A program made the position numbers and the translations under genes. From Callipepla californica brunnescens (lineage: Eukaryota; Chordata; Aves; Galliformes; Odontophoridae), in contig JALIRH010000010.1 in NCBI GenBank assembly GCA_023055505.1, forward strand, positions 1,737,501 through 1,801,500: a DNA stretch of 64,000 nt, given 5' to 3'. Within the stretch, counting starts at the first letter, position 1. Each line of letters opens with the position of its first letter. Under the pieces are notes generated by a model, which was given only the letters and a program-made list of their open reading frames with translations, ran no database searches and was not told where the DNA came from. Of this stretch, positions 24,601-38,164 are shown in pieces.

Positions 24601-26536
24601 AGATCCATCATTTAATCCTTTTAAAATTTTTGTGATCTAACAATCAAATATGTTTGTGTTAATAAAAGATGGTGTGACAAAGCTGTGATTGTCACTGAGC
24701 ATGACTTGCTTTGTGATTAAGAAAAAAAGAAAAAAACAAAACATGATGAATACACTGATAATCTTATTCTAGATGAATGTTTCATCTTATTATTCAAGAC
24801 CGAATATTAGCAAGTTGAATAAATAGTTGGCAGTAGTTGCCAAACTGTGAAGTAAGGTGTGTTTTTTAAATTAGAAGTGTGACCTTGCTTATACAAGGAG
24901 AGAACAACCAAATCACACTGGCAATAAGTTTGCATTTAAGTTTGCTGAATGTATTGATTCCTTGTGATCTTCAGCAAGCAACTCGTTTTTAGTGTCTTTT
25001 TATTTTTCACCTATTTTAATAACAACTGAAAGCAGATGAAAAAAAGCAGCATCATGGCACACAGTCTGAAAAGCATGTAAGTATTATTATATAATTTAAG
25101 ATGTTTAATCAAGTACTAAATCACACTCTTTTGTTGCATCAGCTAGCTTGAGGCAGAGTATCAAAGGCAGTAAATATTTATTTTATTTTGAAGCAATTAA
25201 TATTTAGTAAAAGGCCTCAAGGTTAAATCTGAAACTTTGACCCAGATTCCTAACATCATTTATGTCAGTGTAACACCAGAAGACTCTGGATCTGTAGAGC
25301 TGCTCAATATGGAGATTAGTTGTTTGCTGTTAGATTAACTGGTGTCCAGTATTTCTCATAAAAATAAAAATGCAAATATTGTAGTACAATAATCTTCTAT
25401 CAGTAAGAACATCTACGTTAATCATTAAAAATTCAAGATCAGTTGTTCAGAGACAAAAGCTTTTGTTCAGTGTTCTTGTTATTTGCTCTAAGAGCTGAAA
25501 TTTGTTTTGGGTTTGAGATGCTCATGTTTGTGTTTATATTTTAGTGTGGGATATTTAGGTTTTTTGTTTTTTTTTTTTATTCTGCAACATTTTCTAATGG
25601 GCAGTAAGTAAAACAAAACCTGGCAACCAACTGAATAAGTGTATTGATTAAGTTACTTACAATAAAATTGTTTAGGGGATGTTCAATTCTGCTGTCTCTC
25701 AGATACTTGAGAAAGTACTTGTGAGGAAATATGCCTATTCTTAAACATAACAGTCCTTTCAAGACTAAAACAACAAAATTGTGAGGATATGATTTTAAAA
25801 GATGAGAGGAAAAAATTGCTTTTTAAATGCACTTTCAGAAAGTGAAATTGTGACATTGTTTCCCCATCTTTTTAGATTTCATAGAAATCTGTTATTCCAC
25901 GAAGAGAAAACTTTGCGTATCAGTATGTTTTTCTAAGCAAATACCTGTAAAGCATTTTAATTTAAATGTACGCTACATTTGGGATCCTGTTTTTTTCACA
26001 GTTCTTTATTCTCCTTTTCTGAAAGCAGTCCACTGGATTAAAAAAGAAAACAAAATCAATAACTCTATTTGAAATATTAACAGTGTTGTTTCCAGTGGAT
26101 TTTCCTGTAATCTGTAATATTAAAGTAGGAACAATTTTATTTTATAAGTTGCCACCATTTTTTTTTTCAGTAGAGATTCACACTTCGTATGTTTGTGATA
26201 CTTCATATTGCTCTCATATTCTTGTTCCCAGCTACTCAGTGTTAATAAAATTTCTGGGGAGTACTACTATTTCTATTCATAAAGTGAGTAATAAGAAAGT
26301 TTACTATAAATCTTCACAAACAGCTGTGAAAACAGTGACAGCTTCAGGCTTCTTGGTTTTCATCCCCAGCTTACTAGGCAAAATCAGAAATGAATTTTCC
26401 TCAGGGGAGCCTAGAGTGACCTTTTTTGTCTTTAGGATAGTGCTGCTAAGTATTGTAGGTGCCCCCAAACTAAAAACCAAAACCAACAGTTATTATCAAA
26501 GAGAAGCCTAAAGGGCTTAGACTGTATAGCTGCTTA

Positions 26537-26576
26537 CACATATATATGCATATATATATATGTATGTATACATATT
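26537..26576. repeat. Alternating AT/GTAT-rich microsatellite
   Basis: The tract is of (TA)n and (TATG)n type with small interruptions. Confidence 0.85.
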
Positions 26577-28867
26577 ATGAAATGAGAGCATAGAGAACGT
26601 CAGCAGTACAGGAGATAGAGACCTGGAAAATGGCTGGTATCAAATTAAAGAGAAGTCCAGGCATGAGAATAAAAAGAGAAATAGTTTAACAAGGGAAAGA
26701 GAAGGCTTGCACGTTCACAAATTCTCCCTAAAACCAATGACAGCCTGAAATAAAAGAAGGATTATTAATAATGGACTTCCAGTTTTTCATTTGGAAAAGT
26801 ATAAGCTGTAACTCTCATGTCTGGACTTTCTAAGCACCATCTTAGGCCTGCTTGGGGTTTGAGTTCTTCTGAATTATGCATGGGTGCTGGTTCATCAGGA
26901 AAGTTCACCATTTGATTTTAGGTTTCTCAGTGTAGGGATGAAGATTTAAATTTTGGGAATGGTGGAATCCTGTATGCAGCTTTGGCAACCTGAATGATTT
27001 TGTTCTTATCAGTGTTCCTATCAGAGCCTCAGCTGTGCCTTTATTATTCATATTATTGAAAATTGTCACTGCTGTGACAAACATTATTTAATTAAAGCAA
27101 AAGATGAAAAAAGACTGAAATGCAGTAGAAAGTTTTAGTCTCCCAACAATCATGAAAACTCTGAGAGAAGCTCATGCACTCTCTATACAGAGAAGGTGGA
27201 ACAAGTTGACTTTGTGGGAGGCGACAGAAGAATAACCGAATCTAACAAATGTAGCTCCAGTGAAGCCTTAGGAAGGGTGAATTTCAACTGTGCAATTGGG
27301 CTGGTGGTTTTTTAATCTCTATGCTGTACATAGTTGGAAATTTTGCTAAAATAGGACCATAGGACTTTAACTGACAAAGTGCTGTCACAGAAGGTCAGAA
27401 TTACAGAACAGCATTTTCACTTTCACTGTAGATGAACTTGAATAATCCAGAGATGTGTAGGACAGTAGGATGAGCTCCTTCCTGAAGAAGCAAGGTTTTA
27501 CATAGGTGAGTCAGTGCTTTCTTATGACAATGTTCCATGACTTCTGTGCCAATCCTGGCTGAAGAAATGCTTTCTGTGCGCATTCCTGCTTGTACGTGTA
27601 GGGTGGGGAGGGTCGGGAAGAGAGAAGTCCTGCCTGACAGCAGCAATGTCTGGAGGGCTAAATGCACACAGCGCAGTGGGCAATCGCTCTGGCTGGGCAG
27701 GCCTCCTGGCTCCTTCCTCCTTCCTGGTGCACAGGTCTGGACCACAGCAGAGGTGCCATCTCCCTGCCTGCCTGCCACAGTCTTCCAGAAAATGGAGCCC
27801 TGACCTACCTGTGTTGGCCCTGGGATACACTAATGCCTGATTGTTTCACATTCAGCAGATGCTTCATTATTTACATTGATTACAATCCAGGTAAGCAAAA
27901 CCCTCAGTTTATTTCAAATTAAGGGAAGAATATCTAGCAAGATATTCCAGATATCTAGAAAGACTATTTTGAAGGAAAATATTACTTTCTATAAATTTCG
28001 TATCAAACTAATCCTTACTACCCCACAGTGCAGGTAGAGCTAATGGGGTGCAAAACATCTGTAGTGCCAACAAGCTTTGAAGGATTAGCCATTGCATCCA
28101 GCATGCAGTGCTTTTGTGCATGGCGGTTCACATGCAGCTGATTGGTTAGTCAAAAAGAAAAATCATTACCCCTGCTATGAGAAGTGAGCTTCAAAATGAG
28201 GCTGTGCCCTCATTTTCCATGAGAACTTAAAACATGCAAAGCTTGAGGTTCCAAGAGTTAGTCACCCATGTCTAGGTTACAAAACCACAATGAGTTAGAA
28301 ACTTGTGTTAAAATTTGAAATGAATGTCATTTATTTGCTTCTAGCTCAACACCAGTTTGATCAGTTTCATTCTATCTGGTGTAAGACTAAGAAAGACGAT
28401 TTTACAGTAGGAGGGGATTTCTTCATAGTATCACAGCAGGGTGTAAACAAGAATCTGTTTCTGATTAAACCAAGGTGGGCGACTGCACTGGCACTTGTCT
28501 TAGAACGTACAGTTATAGCTGTGCCGCCAGCCGTAGGCTGCTTGGCTGATGCTCTGTAACACCTGCTGAACCCTTGTTTCAGTCTTCTCACTCTGCAGGC
28601 CCTGAGGTTTCGGTCATCTCTGCTAACTCTCAAGATGCTGCTACATGAGGTGAAACTAAATTTACATAGCGCATGCAAATTCATTGCATGAGGTATATTT
28701 GCAGAATTCTTTATTGAATGTTCCCAGTGCTAAAAAGGGCCAACTACAGCTCCCTAGTCAGTGGCCACTATTACGCCTTGTTTAAATTATGCACAAATAC
28801 AACCCCTCTTGAAGAAAGCATCTGTAATATAACGCTTTTAATGTAACACTGGAGCTTTCTTTCCCAT

Positions 28868-28940
28868 GATTCCTAGCTCAAAATTGATGCACCAAATCCT
28901 AATCTGCCCCCTGGGAAACATGGAAAAATTTTGGCACTGG
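28868..28940. repeat. Possible ancient amniote MITE-like repeat fragment
   Basis: The motif order 'ccaaatcctaatctgccccc' then 'ggcactggctttactcaaga' recalls an old amniote repeat in which 'aaatcctg.tcccc' and a short 'tgacttcaatgg' segment recur. It is a recollection-based match with high divergence. Confidence 0.25.
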
Positions 28941-30621
28941 CTTTACTCAAGACAAGAGTTCATCATAAAGAAATTTCACAATCAGATCTGCGGCTCTTGT
29001 GCATCCTCATCCAGGTAGATCTCTTCACACTTTAATAAGTTTAATATGGAGTATTGTTGGTCTGCATTTTCTGAACCTTAGTGATATTTGTGGTTTTACT
29101 CTATGAGATAGGAGAATGTGGAATCTTTTGACAAAATGACAAGGAAAGAGAAAATCATGCAGCTTGAGCATGTTTGCGTTGCTGCATTGTTGGACTCGCT
29201 TTTTAAAATTAGTTTTTCAGTTCTTCTCAAAAGTGCTGTAGGAGAAGATTAATGTCAGTGTTCAGCAGTCACAGGACAGAAGCGGCCCAGAGCCTGTGCC
29301 TTCTCCTTGCTGACAAGGCCTGTCATGGGAGCACTGCAATGGTTTCGTACAAAGAATTTTGCAGAAGGAAAGTAAGCTGTTCTGTGTTCTCATTTATTAG
29401 ACAGAGAGAGAGAACTGAAGAGTAACCTTTATGGAACTCACATGGCACCTGAATAATTTGCATTTAGAAAGGATGTTCCTTTCGTGTTCAATTGCTTTAT
29501 TGAATCTGTGTTAGACTCCTGTAAATGCTGCACAGCTTTTGCATCTCCAGTACTTTTCCTAAATGAAAGACTAACCTTTGGAGTCTGGCTTGGTACATTA
29601 CATTTATGTTTAGTCTAAAAGAGGTAATGAAAGTCATTGAACTGAATGGCACAAATTCCCTTGGTCCTTTGGAAGCAGCTTTAACAACAGTCTCACTTGG
29701 CTGTTCAGAGTGACGGGAATTAACGTCATTCCTATGCATAGGAACATACTTCTGCTTGAAACAACCCTCCACAAATTCATGTTTCAGTAATCTTTGGTGA
29801 GGGCAGACTGTAGTGCCAAAGGAGGAAAAACTGAATGTGTTTCTCATTCCCAAGAGATATTAAAAAGGAGGTTTTGAGTGGTTAGCAGGTCTCTTCGTGC
29901 TGATTATAGTGACCTGCCATACAGAATCTTGAAAGAAAACCCATGTTAGCAAAAAAAATATTTTGAAAATGAGTGTGTTAAGGAGCTATGGGGTTGGTGC
30001 GACCGTGGTCTGAGATCTTGGTTTTTTCTCTCTATCATATGGGTTACGTTCACAGTAAATTCTAGCAGATAGTGGAGAAGTTTTGCCCTGCAGGTCAGAC
30101 AGAAAGCTGTAGCAGAAGTATTGGAGATAGCTAGCTGGGTGGGAGGAACTCCTGTAATTCACCTGTATCAGCCCCTTTCCAATTCAGTGGTGCTGTGTAG
30201 ATCTCTCAGTATCTTACACAAAAGTTTTATGGACAAGATAGTATTTAACAGGATGTTTGAGATATGTAATATTTGAGGTTTGTTTTGAGATTTTTGTACA
30301 AAAGCAAAATCTCACTGAAATCAGACATAAATCTATCTTGTAAATTACAGGTGGAAAGTGTTTTGTTGAAAAACACCCGTAATCACTAATAGGCATTATA
30401 GCTTTAATATTCCCCTTAATATTCCCAGCATTAGACACATGAGATTCTAAGTAGCATTTCTAAGCTTACCTGTAACAACTCGTTGGTACTAAGGCAGGGT
30501 GGCAGTTTAGCTGTGGCTCTGCAAAGCAGTAAAAAAAAAAAGCTGATGTCTGTGAACTCTGCACCCACACTCTATGGGAACTTTGCAGTATCCGTGCAAT
30601 TGCTCTCTTGAGCCAGGGCCT

Positions 30622-30663
30622 GGGTTACTCTGAATATACACTGAGTTACTCTGAATATACACT
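30622..30663. repeat. 21-bp tandem duplication (one mismatch)
   Basis: The unit 30622-30642 is repeated at 30643-30663 with only the second base differing. Confidence 0.95.
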
Positions 30664-32447
30664 GCCTTTGGTTATTGGTGTTCCAGTCCCCAGCTGAATT
30701 GTTTCCTACCCTGCCCAGCAGATCTCCTTGCTAAACAATCTGGACAGTTTGTGAATGCTGTTATCAGTAGAAAAGGAACGGCCGCAGTCCTGTGTTCTGT
30801 GCAGCTGCTTAACTGTTTTGGATGCATGACTGAGAAATTGTCCCATCCCAGTGAATAATAATCTTATCTCAGTCACTGTCAGCTCACAGTGGGTTGGGGT
30901 GGGGCAAGAATAATCTGACAACATGCACAGCAGTAACTTTGGCATTTAAGACTCGCAGGCAGCATCAAATAGTGCTGTGTACTCTCAGAGACAAAGGATT
31001 TTGCCTCTTTGCCTTCCATTCCTTGTTGTGCCTTTTCAAAGAATAACGAATCATCTTCAGTATCTTACTCTGTTTTCTGTAGGCACTCAAAAAATGAGGA
31101 TTGTGATATTTAAGGGATCTCGTAAAGCTCAGAAAGTAAACATGGATCATTTAGAACAATGGGTCTTCCTATTGTTCCTATTCTTCTTCTGTTTCAAGCT
31201 ACAGAAAAGGAATATTACTGTTGTGTGCTCCACTGTAAGGACCCATATTTTTGTACACACTAGTGTAAAACAAAATGAAAATTCCAAAAGAAAGCAAGCT
31301 GATGTTCCTTTCCAGCTCCATGCAGACAAAATCTTAGAAGTGCAAAAATAGCAATTGTTGTGCTTTATGCATGCCTGGGACGTGGTCAGGAAACAATATA
31401 GAAACACATAAAGAATAGAATAAAATTAGAAACTAGTGTGGAGAAATGTCTTGCTGCTATTTTGTTTCTCCCTAAATAATGCTATAAATAAATGAATATG
31501 TGCAACTGACATTTCCCCCTGATGACCTAGAAACTTTATTTGGAACAAGGCATACAGGATATTTTATAACTTCTTTGGGATTTCTTTTTACTTTTTAGTA
31601 ACTTGGCATATGAATTTCCGAGTGTAATATGGCACTATCATCAAAAAGAAGATCAAAAAAGTGACTAGAATAAGTGAAAAGGAGATAGAATTGGCACAAA
31701 TCTGTATGGAACAAAGAAGTTACATTTATTATCCAAAGTACATCTCCCATTGGGAGCTTGGGTAGCTATCATACAAATCACGATGGAAGATGTCATCTAA
31801 TGAAGGGCCATTGTTATGGGAAGCAGGTAGTCTCCATTTCAAATAAAAATCTGGGCACAATGATATTAAATTTTAGCATGCAAGCAGCCAAAGGAGCCCC
31901 TTCTGTTATTAGGCACTTAATCTTACTACCTGGTGTGAAATTGTCTAATAGGAAAATCAGGTATGAATATCTGTGAAAAAATGCAAATTGTATACAAAGT
32001 TGTCTCTATGAGTCTTATGATTGGTTTTAGTGCTTAAAGGTTAAATTCTGGTCTCAATTAAGCAGTTCTTTTGGTTGTTCCTGGAGTCTGTGAATTTTAT
32101 TAAGTGTACGAATATCAAATAACACCGTACACTTGATTTATCTGATAGCAAGCTATGTTCTCTTTGCCTCCCTAGGATCACTTAGACCTTGACTGAATCC
32201 CGTCACCTGAGACAGGCATTTCTTTCTCTGTTGTTTCTGTGGCATCTGAATGTGAATGTTGAATCTGTCTTTGAAAGGCATAAATGAGATGCATTGTCAT
32301 TTAGTGGTCAGCTGTGGTAGACACTCCCTTTTATGTATGTACATAGAGTCTTATATACAGTTTTACGAAAGTGAGAATAAGTTTTACTTAGGGAGACAGA
32401 TTAGAAATAAAGGATTAGTAGGTCTCCCCATACAATAACTCCAAATG

Positions 32448-32518
32448 TGAAATTCTAGCCCTACTTATAACAATGGCAGGTTTTTTTCTGACTTCAGTAG
32501 GACCACAGTTTTACCCAT
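32448..32518. repeat. Possible ancient amniote MITE-like repeat fragment
   Basis: 'gaaattctagccctactt' followed by 'ctgacttcagtaggaccaca' and 'gttttaccc' follows the order of an old amniote repeat ('gaaattctggccc..ttgacttcaatggggccaggatttcac'). It is tentative because of divergence. Confidence 0.35.
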
Positions 32519-35500
32519 ATGGTGCAGTTGTGCTTTCCTAGGAGAACTAATGTATAAAATACAGCTTCTGCCACATTACCAGTGTAACAGCATATAAAGA
32601 GGGTAACGCTGAATGACATGCATAGCCAATAATAGCTGCTGTGAGCATCTTCTTGAGAAGTGTACTGATGTTAATCACCAGCTTCCTGGGTTTGTATAAT
32701 ACTATTTTCTTTGTATGTGGATGAGGTAGACTCAGGATGAGTTGGGGTTCTTTGTGGAACTGTGGTTAACTTTTCTTTTGTTTTGTTTACTTTTTTATTT
32801 TTTCAAAACTCATCAAAGGATGTCTGATGTGGAGAAGCCTCTTTGATTTTTGTTAATAAATCACACCATTAATAACTAAGTAAGCTTTCAAAGCCCTTAG
32901 AGGCACTGTTAAATTTTTCAGCTCTTGTAGTCTGGCTCCTAGCTTCTTGTCCTCAGGTCTTGACTTTTGTAAAACAGATACCACCATACATGCATTTCTT
33001 TGAGGTGTCTTGCACCTCATGGAGGAGGAAAAAAAACTGTGGATTGGGATCACAGACTTCCCTGGCCCTCTGCTCAGTAGGTAGTGTGCTGTGGGCATTA
33101 GTAACAGCGTAGAGGGTCTTTGGCCTGTGTGTTGCCCATACATCATAGTTTGAAGACCTTTGCTCAATATCTTCCAGATCAGTTTAACATACTTTTTTCT
33201 GACAGGATGTTTAGATGTCAGCTATAAGAAAAACTCCTCGCTGTGTTTGTGTGAGAATGAACCCTGTAGATAAATTACATTGCGTAGTAATTTCCTGCAG
33301 TTCTACAGAAACTTGTTAGAGTAGTCCAAAATTTAATTCATCATCTCCCTATGAAATTGGACCTCTACTTTGTATTTCTGATTGTTTCTCTGAGGTCAGT
33401 TGATGACATGGAAGCACTTGTTCTTTTTCTGAATTGTGCTTGGGTGCCTCATGCTAGAGCAGTGGAGATCACCTTCTGCTGAACTTATATGTATATGCAG
33501 CAATAGCAGCCATAATGGGTGTTTCTGTGCACTTTGCTGTATCTTTCAAGTTAAGGGGACTCTAACAGATCAGTCAATTTTTGTTTGCCTGCATTCGATT
33601 GCACACTTAAAATCAGCTGGCTCAGGTCAAGTGGTACCTTATAGTTTTAAATTCAGCAGTGACTGTTGTCTAAGGGAATTCTTCTGTTCCTGTAAATGAG
33701 AAAACAACACTCATGCTAATGCTGGCCTAGGAATTTCTTTCTAATAATCCTCCCCAAGGAACTTGAGCTTTCTTGATTGCAAATGGAAAAGTCTTGAAGG
33801 AAAAATGTGCACATGACCAAAAGAACTTAAGAAGGGAAGAAAAGGAGATTATCAAATTACTTCCAAAAAATGAAGTGAGAAAGAAAAATGTATATCAAAA
33901 CAGAAAGAAGTGAAACAGTAGCATGAGGTGACATGATGCTTTAAGATTCTGAAAGGAAACTGAAGATTTTACTTAAGATTGGTCAAAGTTCTATACTGAA
34001 ATAATAGAAGATACCATCCTGAAATATTTAGCTTGGTAATTTGAGGCCACTTCATTGATTCTTTTCATCCATGCGTGTTTCAGACTGAGTATCTCCAATA
34101 TTTGGCTTCTTATACTACATGCAATAGGTTCAGTTTTCCTTTCTTATAGACATTATCTTCAGCAGTATTCCCTGAAAAGCTTTATGGATTCAAGCTGTCC
34201 CTTAATCAGTGTTGTGAAGGATGCAGTTTTGATCTTTTTCTCTAATGTATGAACTATGATACACCCTGGCATACATCTGTCAGACCAGACTGAAAGCATT
34301 CAGTTGTAGATGTATATTATCAGAACTGGGCCAACAAATTGGTGTCAATCTAAAAAAGGAGACAGAAATGTAACATAGTTGGGAAACAGAAAATCTCAAA
34401 GTAGGGTCTTAATAAAAGATTTAAACTGTACATTTAAACAGACAGCAGCAAGATATCCTTAAAATATGCTGTAGTATCTGCATACTGATACTGAGTTTTA
34501 CAAATGTACAACAAATGTGGATTGCTTATGAAAAGAACAGCAATAGGTCAAGATGTAACATAACAGAGAAATGAACTCTGCAAATATAAATATTTATTAT
34601 TGTGGATGGTAACTGCTTTCTACTAAAACTGACAAGAATGATGATCCCAACCCTCTTTTAACATTTACTGAAGAATTAGGAAGCTAATGGGAGAGCGCAG
34701 CAAAAATTACCTCTTCTGCATTCTAGAGAAATAAGCAAGGCTAGCATTGCCAGGCCGTACTGAAGAATACTCCAGTACACTGAAAGCTATGGGGCTGGTG
34801 ACCCATCTACTGAAAAACAACAGCACTTGCTACTGAACAAAGTAGAGGCAGATATAAAATGAAAAATGTCACATCAGCTGAAGAATGTCATCAGAGTTTT
34901 TATGATTTTTAGTGCTTCTGTGAAACACTGCTGTATGGCAGATTACAAGCAAGAGGTGAATGCTTCTTGGTCTTAAAGCCTCTTTCATTAGGGGCAGGTA
35001 AGTGTCAGTGTCATCTCTGCATTACTCAGCATGTTTTAATATCTTCCCTTATTCTTTGGGTTGGTTTTTAGTTTGAGTCCTTAACGTAAGACCTCTTTTT
35101 GATTTAGACTTTGGTTACACTCCAGAGAAGTGGATTCATTTGAACTACAAAATCCATTTGTTATGGTACTGATAAACATTCTGCCTACTGAAAACTGCAT
35201 TGAAAGAGGAAAAGAGGAAGTCTAACAAGCTTGACACCACCTTTTGTCTGTGTTGTAGCACGGGGAGAGGAAAAGATATCCAGGAATTGTCATATCATGA
35301 CATCATATACATAAGCATTTTTATTTTTCTAATCTCTTGGATTTTTCAGTGCCTGTCTTAACCCTTTGTTCTTGAAGTAAGCACAGAAAATGATATTACA
35401 AGTACTCAATTTTGTTCTTTCTCAAGAGCAACTAGTGTCCCTCATGTTGACCAGGAAATGGGAGCACATAGAAAGCCAGATTTCAATTAACACATCTAAG

Positions 35501-36537
35501 GGCAGTTTGTGAAGTTTTGCCTATAACTAAGGTTTAGCTGAGTTGCAGCTGAACTGCAGTTTAGCAGAGTGCAGATTCTGCATTTTCCTACACTCATGTA
35601 TTGCTGTCTTACCTCTCCTATTTTTCTGCTTTTCCTCCCCTCTGAAGAGGCCAAATGGAAAGCTGTATAATCTTTTTGAATATATTCTATGGTTCTTGCT
35701 GATGAATTAGATGAACAGCTGCTTGGAGCAGCCTGGGAATACAATTTGGTGAAAAAAAAAAAAAAGAAATGAGATACAAACAAATTCCCTTATGATGCCA
35801 TTCATTCCATATGCAATATTATCCCAGAGGGCTGGAAACATGGCAAGGCCTAAAATTCAATTTGAATTTGAGCTAGTTTTTAAAGAAGCAATTCTACATA
35901 TGCTGCTTCCACAAAACCATGTGCATATAGGCACAAACTTTCACTTCTTAGGTAAGAACAGTATAGTTGGTTGTATGTGTTTTTCTTGGTGTGCAGAAGA
36001 ACTTACTTTTATAGGGACAGCCATTGCAATTTCTTTTCAGTATTTCCCAAAGTTATACTAATTCTTACACTACATGGTTTCTCATCTCTTCTGTGTGCTT
36101 TAAGCAAGGTGTGAAGGAAAAAAAAAGGCTCGCATTTTGGCAAGAAGATGATCAAAATCCATTCCAGTAAATGAAAAGGAACTCGTTGATATGTGTCAGT
36201 GTTCCTGTAATATCCTCCTGATCACATTCTGCATTGCAACTTTGTGTTTAGACTGGAAATTAAAGCTGATCTGCTTCTCAGTCAGCTTTTGAATGTTGTA
36301 CATCAACTAAGCAATGGACATTTTGCTTTCTTGTCTTGCTGCTTCAGTAAATTCCTTCCTCGGTTCTCTTCAGCTAGCAACATCTTAGGAAAAACACACA
36401 GAATTAAACATGCCTGTCTACAAAAATGAGAGAGCCCAAGAATTGATCTTGGATAAATTATCATTTAGTTCTGATAATTCACACTACTTTAGAAATGTTG
36501 ATGAGATTTTTTCATTGGAGATTTTGCGTCAGTACAG

Positions 36538-37249
36538 GTTAGGGGCTGCCCTGCTGGGGAGGAGCTCAGGAGGGAAGGATCTGGGGTCCTGGTGAACAAC
36601 AGGTTGGCCGCAGTGTGCCTTGGTGGCCAAGAAGGCCATTGGTATCATGCATTAAAGAGAGCACAGCCAGCAGGTCAAGGGAGGTTATCCTCCTCTTCTA
36701 CTCTGCCCTGGTGAGGCCACGTTTAGACTACTGTGTCCAATTGTTTGCTGCACAGTTCAAAAAAGAGAGGCATCTCTTAGAAGTAGTCTAGCAGAGGGCC
36801 GCAAAGATAGTAAAGGGGCCTGGAGCATCTCCCATATGAGGAAAGGCTGAGTAACCGGGGTCTGTTCAGCCTGGGGAAAAGAAGACTGAGAGGGGATCTG
36901 ATAAATGTTTATAAATATCTGAAGGGAGGGAGATAAAAGGCAAATGGTTGAGGCCAGGCTCTTTTCGGTGATGTGTAGCAATAGAACAAGGAACAGTGGC
37001 CTAAAACTTGAACATAGGAAGTTCCATAGCAACGTGTGGAGGATCTTCCTTGTGGTAAAGGTGACGGAGCGCTGGAATGGGCTGCCCAGAGAGGTTGTGG
37101 AGTCTCATTCTGTGCAGGTATTCAAGACCCAGCTGGACACCTACCTGTGTGACCAATTGTACAGTACCTGCTTACCAGGGGGTTAGACTCGATCTCTTGA
37201 GGTCCCTTCCAACCCCTGCAATCCTGTGGTTCTGTGATACTGTGATATT
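36538..37249 (+). mobile_element. CR1 LINE, 5'-truncated sense copy with 3' tail
   Basis: About 0.7 kb. It begins inside ORF2 at a 'gctgccctgctggggagg' segment, passes 'gaggaaaggctgagtaacc' and 'tataaatatctgaagggag', and ends ORF2 with the frame 36944-37186 (VTERWNGLPREVVESHSVQV FKTQLDTYL). The tail is 'cttccaacccctgcaatcct' and 'gtggttctgtgatactgtgat'. Stop codons and small indels break the frame. It is a typical dead-on-arrival copy. Confidence 0.92.
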
Positions 37250-37317
37250 GGCCATGTGGAACATGTTGTGAACTAGATGACTCTGTTTTTACTAATTTGT
37301 TTCCTTTTACCCCACTG

Positions 37318-37342
37318 TAGTAGTGTAGTGTAGTGTATGCAG
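37318..37342. repeat. (TAGTG)n short tandem repeat
   Basis: About four TAGTG-type units lie directly upstream of related 'tagtgtaa' sequence. Confidence 0.7.
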
Positions 37343-37376
37343 TATAGTGTAAACCCAAGGAGAAGGAACTGGATTC

Positions 37377-37393
37377 TTTTTTTTTTTTTTTTT
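37377..37393. repeat. Poly(T) run
   Basis: This is a run of about 17 T. A short antisense retrocopy is possible, but no body is recognisable to its right. Confidence 0.8.
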
Positions 37394-38140
37394 ATTGATT
37401 GGTTGGAATGCATGGCAAACCTATTACTCAAACTATAAGCTTGGTCTGCAAACACAATAACTTTAGAATTCTAGGAAAATAAATAATTTTATATGAATAA
37501 GTTAAAGTTTTTTCTGGAACAAAATTGTTTCCATGCTTGGATAATTGGGAGAGGACTTCTTGGTAGTTATGTGAAAGTGGAGAAATAAAATCTATTTTTT
37601 TAAATTAACTCTTAGGAATAATCTCATAGCTTAATATTAGTCATGAAAGCTGCAACAAGAATTTTGTTTTTGTTTCTTTAAAAGGGATTGCGTTAGCTTT
37701 CAGGATGAAAGCATCACCAGCTCAACTGTAACTATAGCTTGACACTTTGTGCTTCTGTGCATCTGCGTAGCTTGATATTATCTACGTACTGGTAACAGTG
37801 ATACCTAAGGCTACCGTGGATAAACACTGAAGGTTTCTGATGACAGCATCTTAAGCACAGGAGAAAAGCTCTAGTGTGGTTTGTGATACCATCATAACCT
37901 GAGGTGCTGACAGAGCTTCATTCAAAGTTTCCCTGTGAGTTGCTTTTCTCTATTTCATGTACCATTTTTGTTTCTTGTTGATTTCATAGATATTTCTTTT
38001 CTCTTTAAATAAGCCCAGACTAGAATTAAGTATTAAAATCAAAGTACTTTTACTAACCCTGATTATTTTACGAGAACTCAAAATCTCAATTGGATGTCTT
38101 AAAGTTTATAAAATGAGTATTTTGGACAATAGAACTGTAT

Positions 38141-38164
38141 TTTAAAAAGTACTTTAAAAAGTAC
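38141..38164. repeat. Perfect 12-bp tandem duplication
   Basis: The unit TTTAAAAAGTAC occurs twice in direct tandem. Confidence 0.95.

Larger units (their letters stand above)
18451..36537. other. Intergenic sequence, METTL8 to TLK1 (proximal 18 kb), no gene supported
   Basis: The sequence is AT-rich and notably poor in recognisable repeats. It contains AATAAA hexamers at 18807 and 19376 that could end METTL8 transcripts, exact tandem duplications at 21561-21630 and 30622-30663, an alternating AT tract at 26537-26576, and possible ancient repeat fragments near 28868-28940 and 32448-32518. The longest open frame, 142 codons at 26083-26511, has no recognisable motif. Confidence 0.6.

Noticed and set aside
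26083..26511. 142-codon plus-strand open frame in intergenic DNA
   Set aside because: AT-rich composition, no motif, no plausible splice or promoter context.
32102..32134. Inverted repeat with 9-base arms (AAGTGTACG) and 15-base spacer
   Set aside because: Short arms with a long spacer are expected several times by chance in a window this size.
22686..35841. Shared 17-base string 'cagagggctggaaacat' near 22690 and 35825
   Set aside because: Flanking sequences do not align. A single 17-mer repeat in 64 kb is only mildly unexpected by chance.
36944..37186. 80-codon open frame as a gene
   Set aside because: It is the C-terminal end of CR1 ORF2 in a truncated copy.
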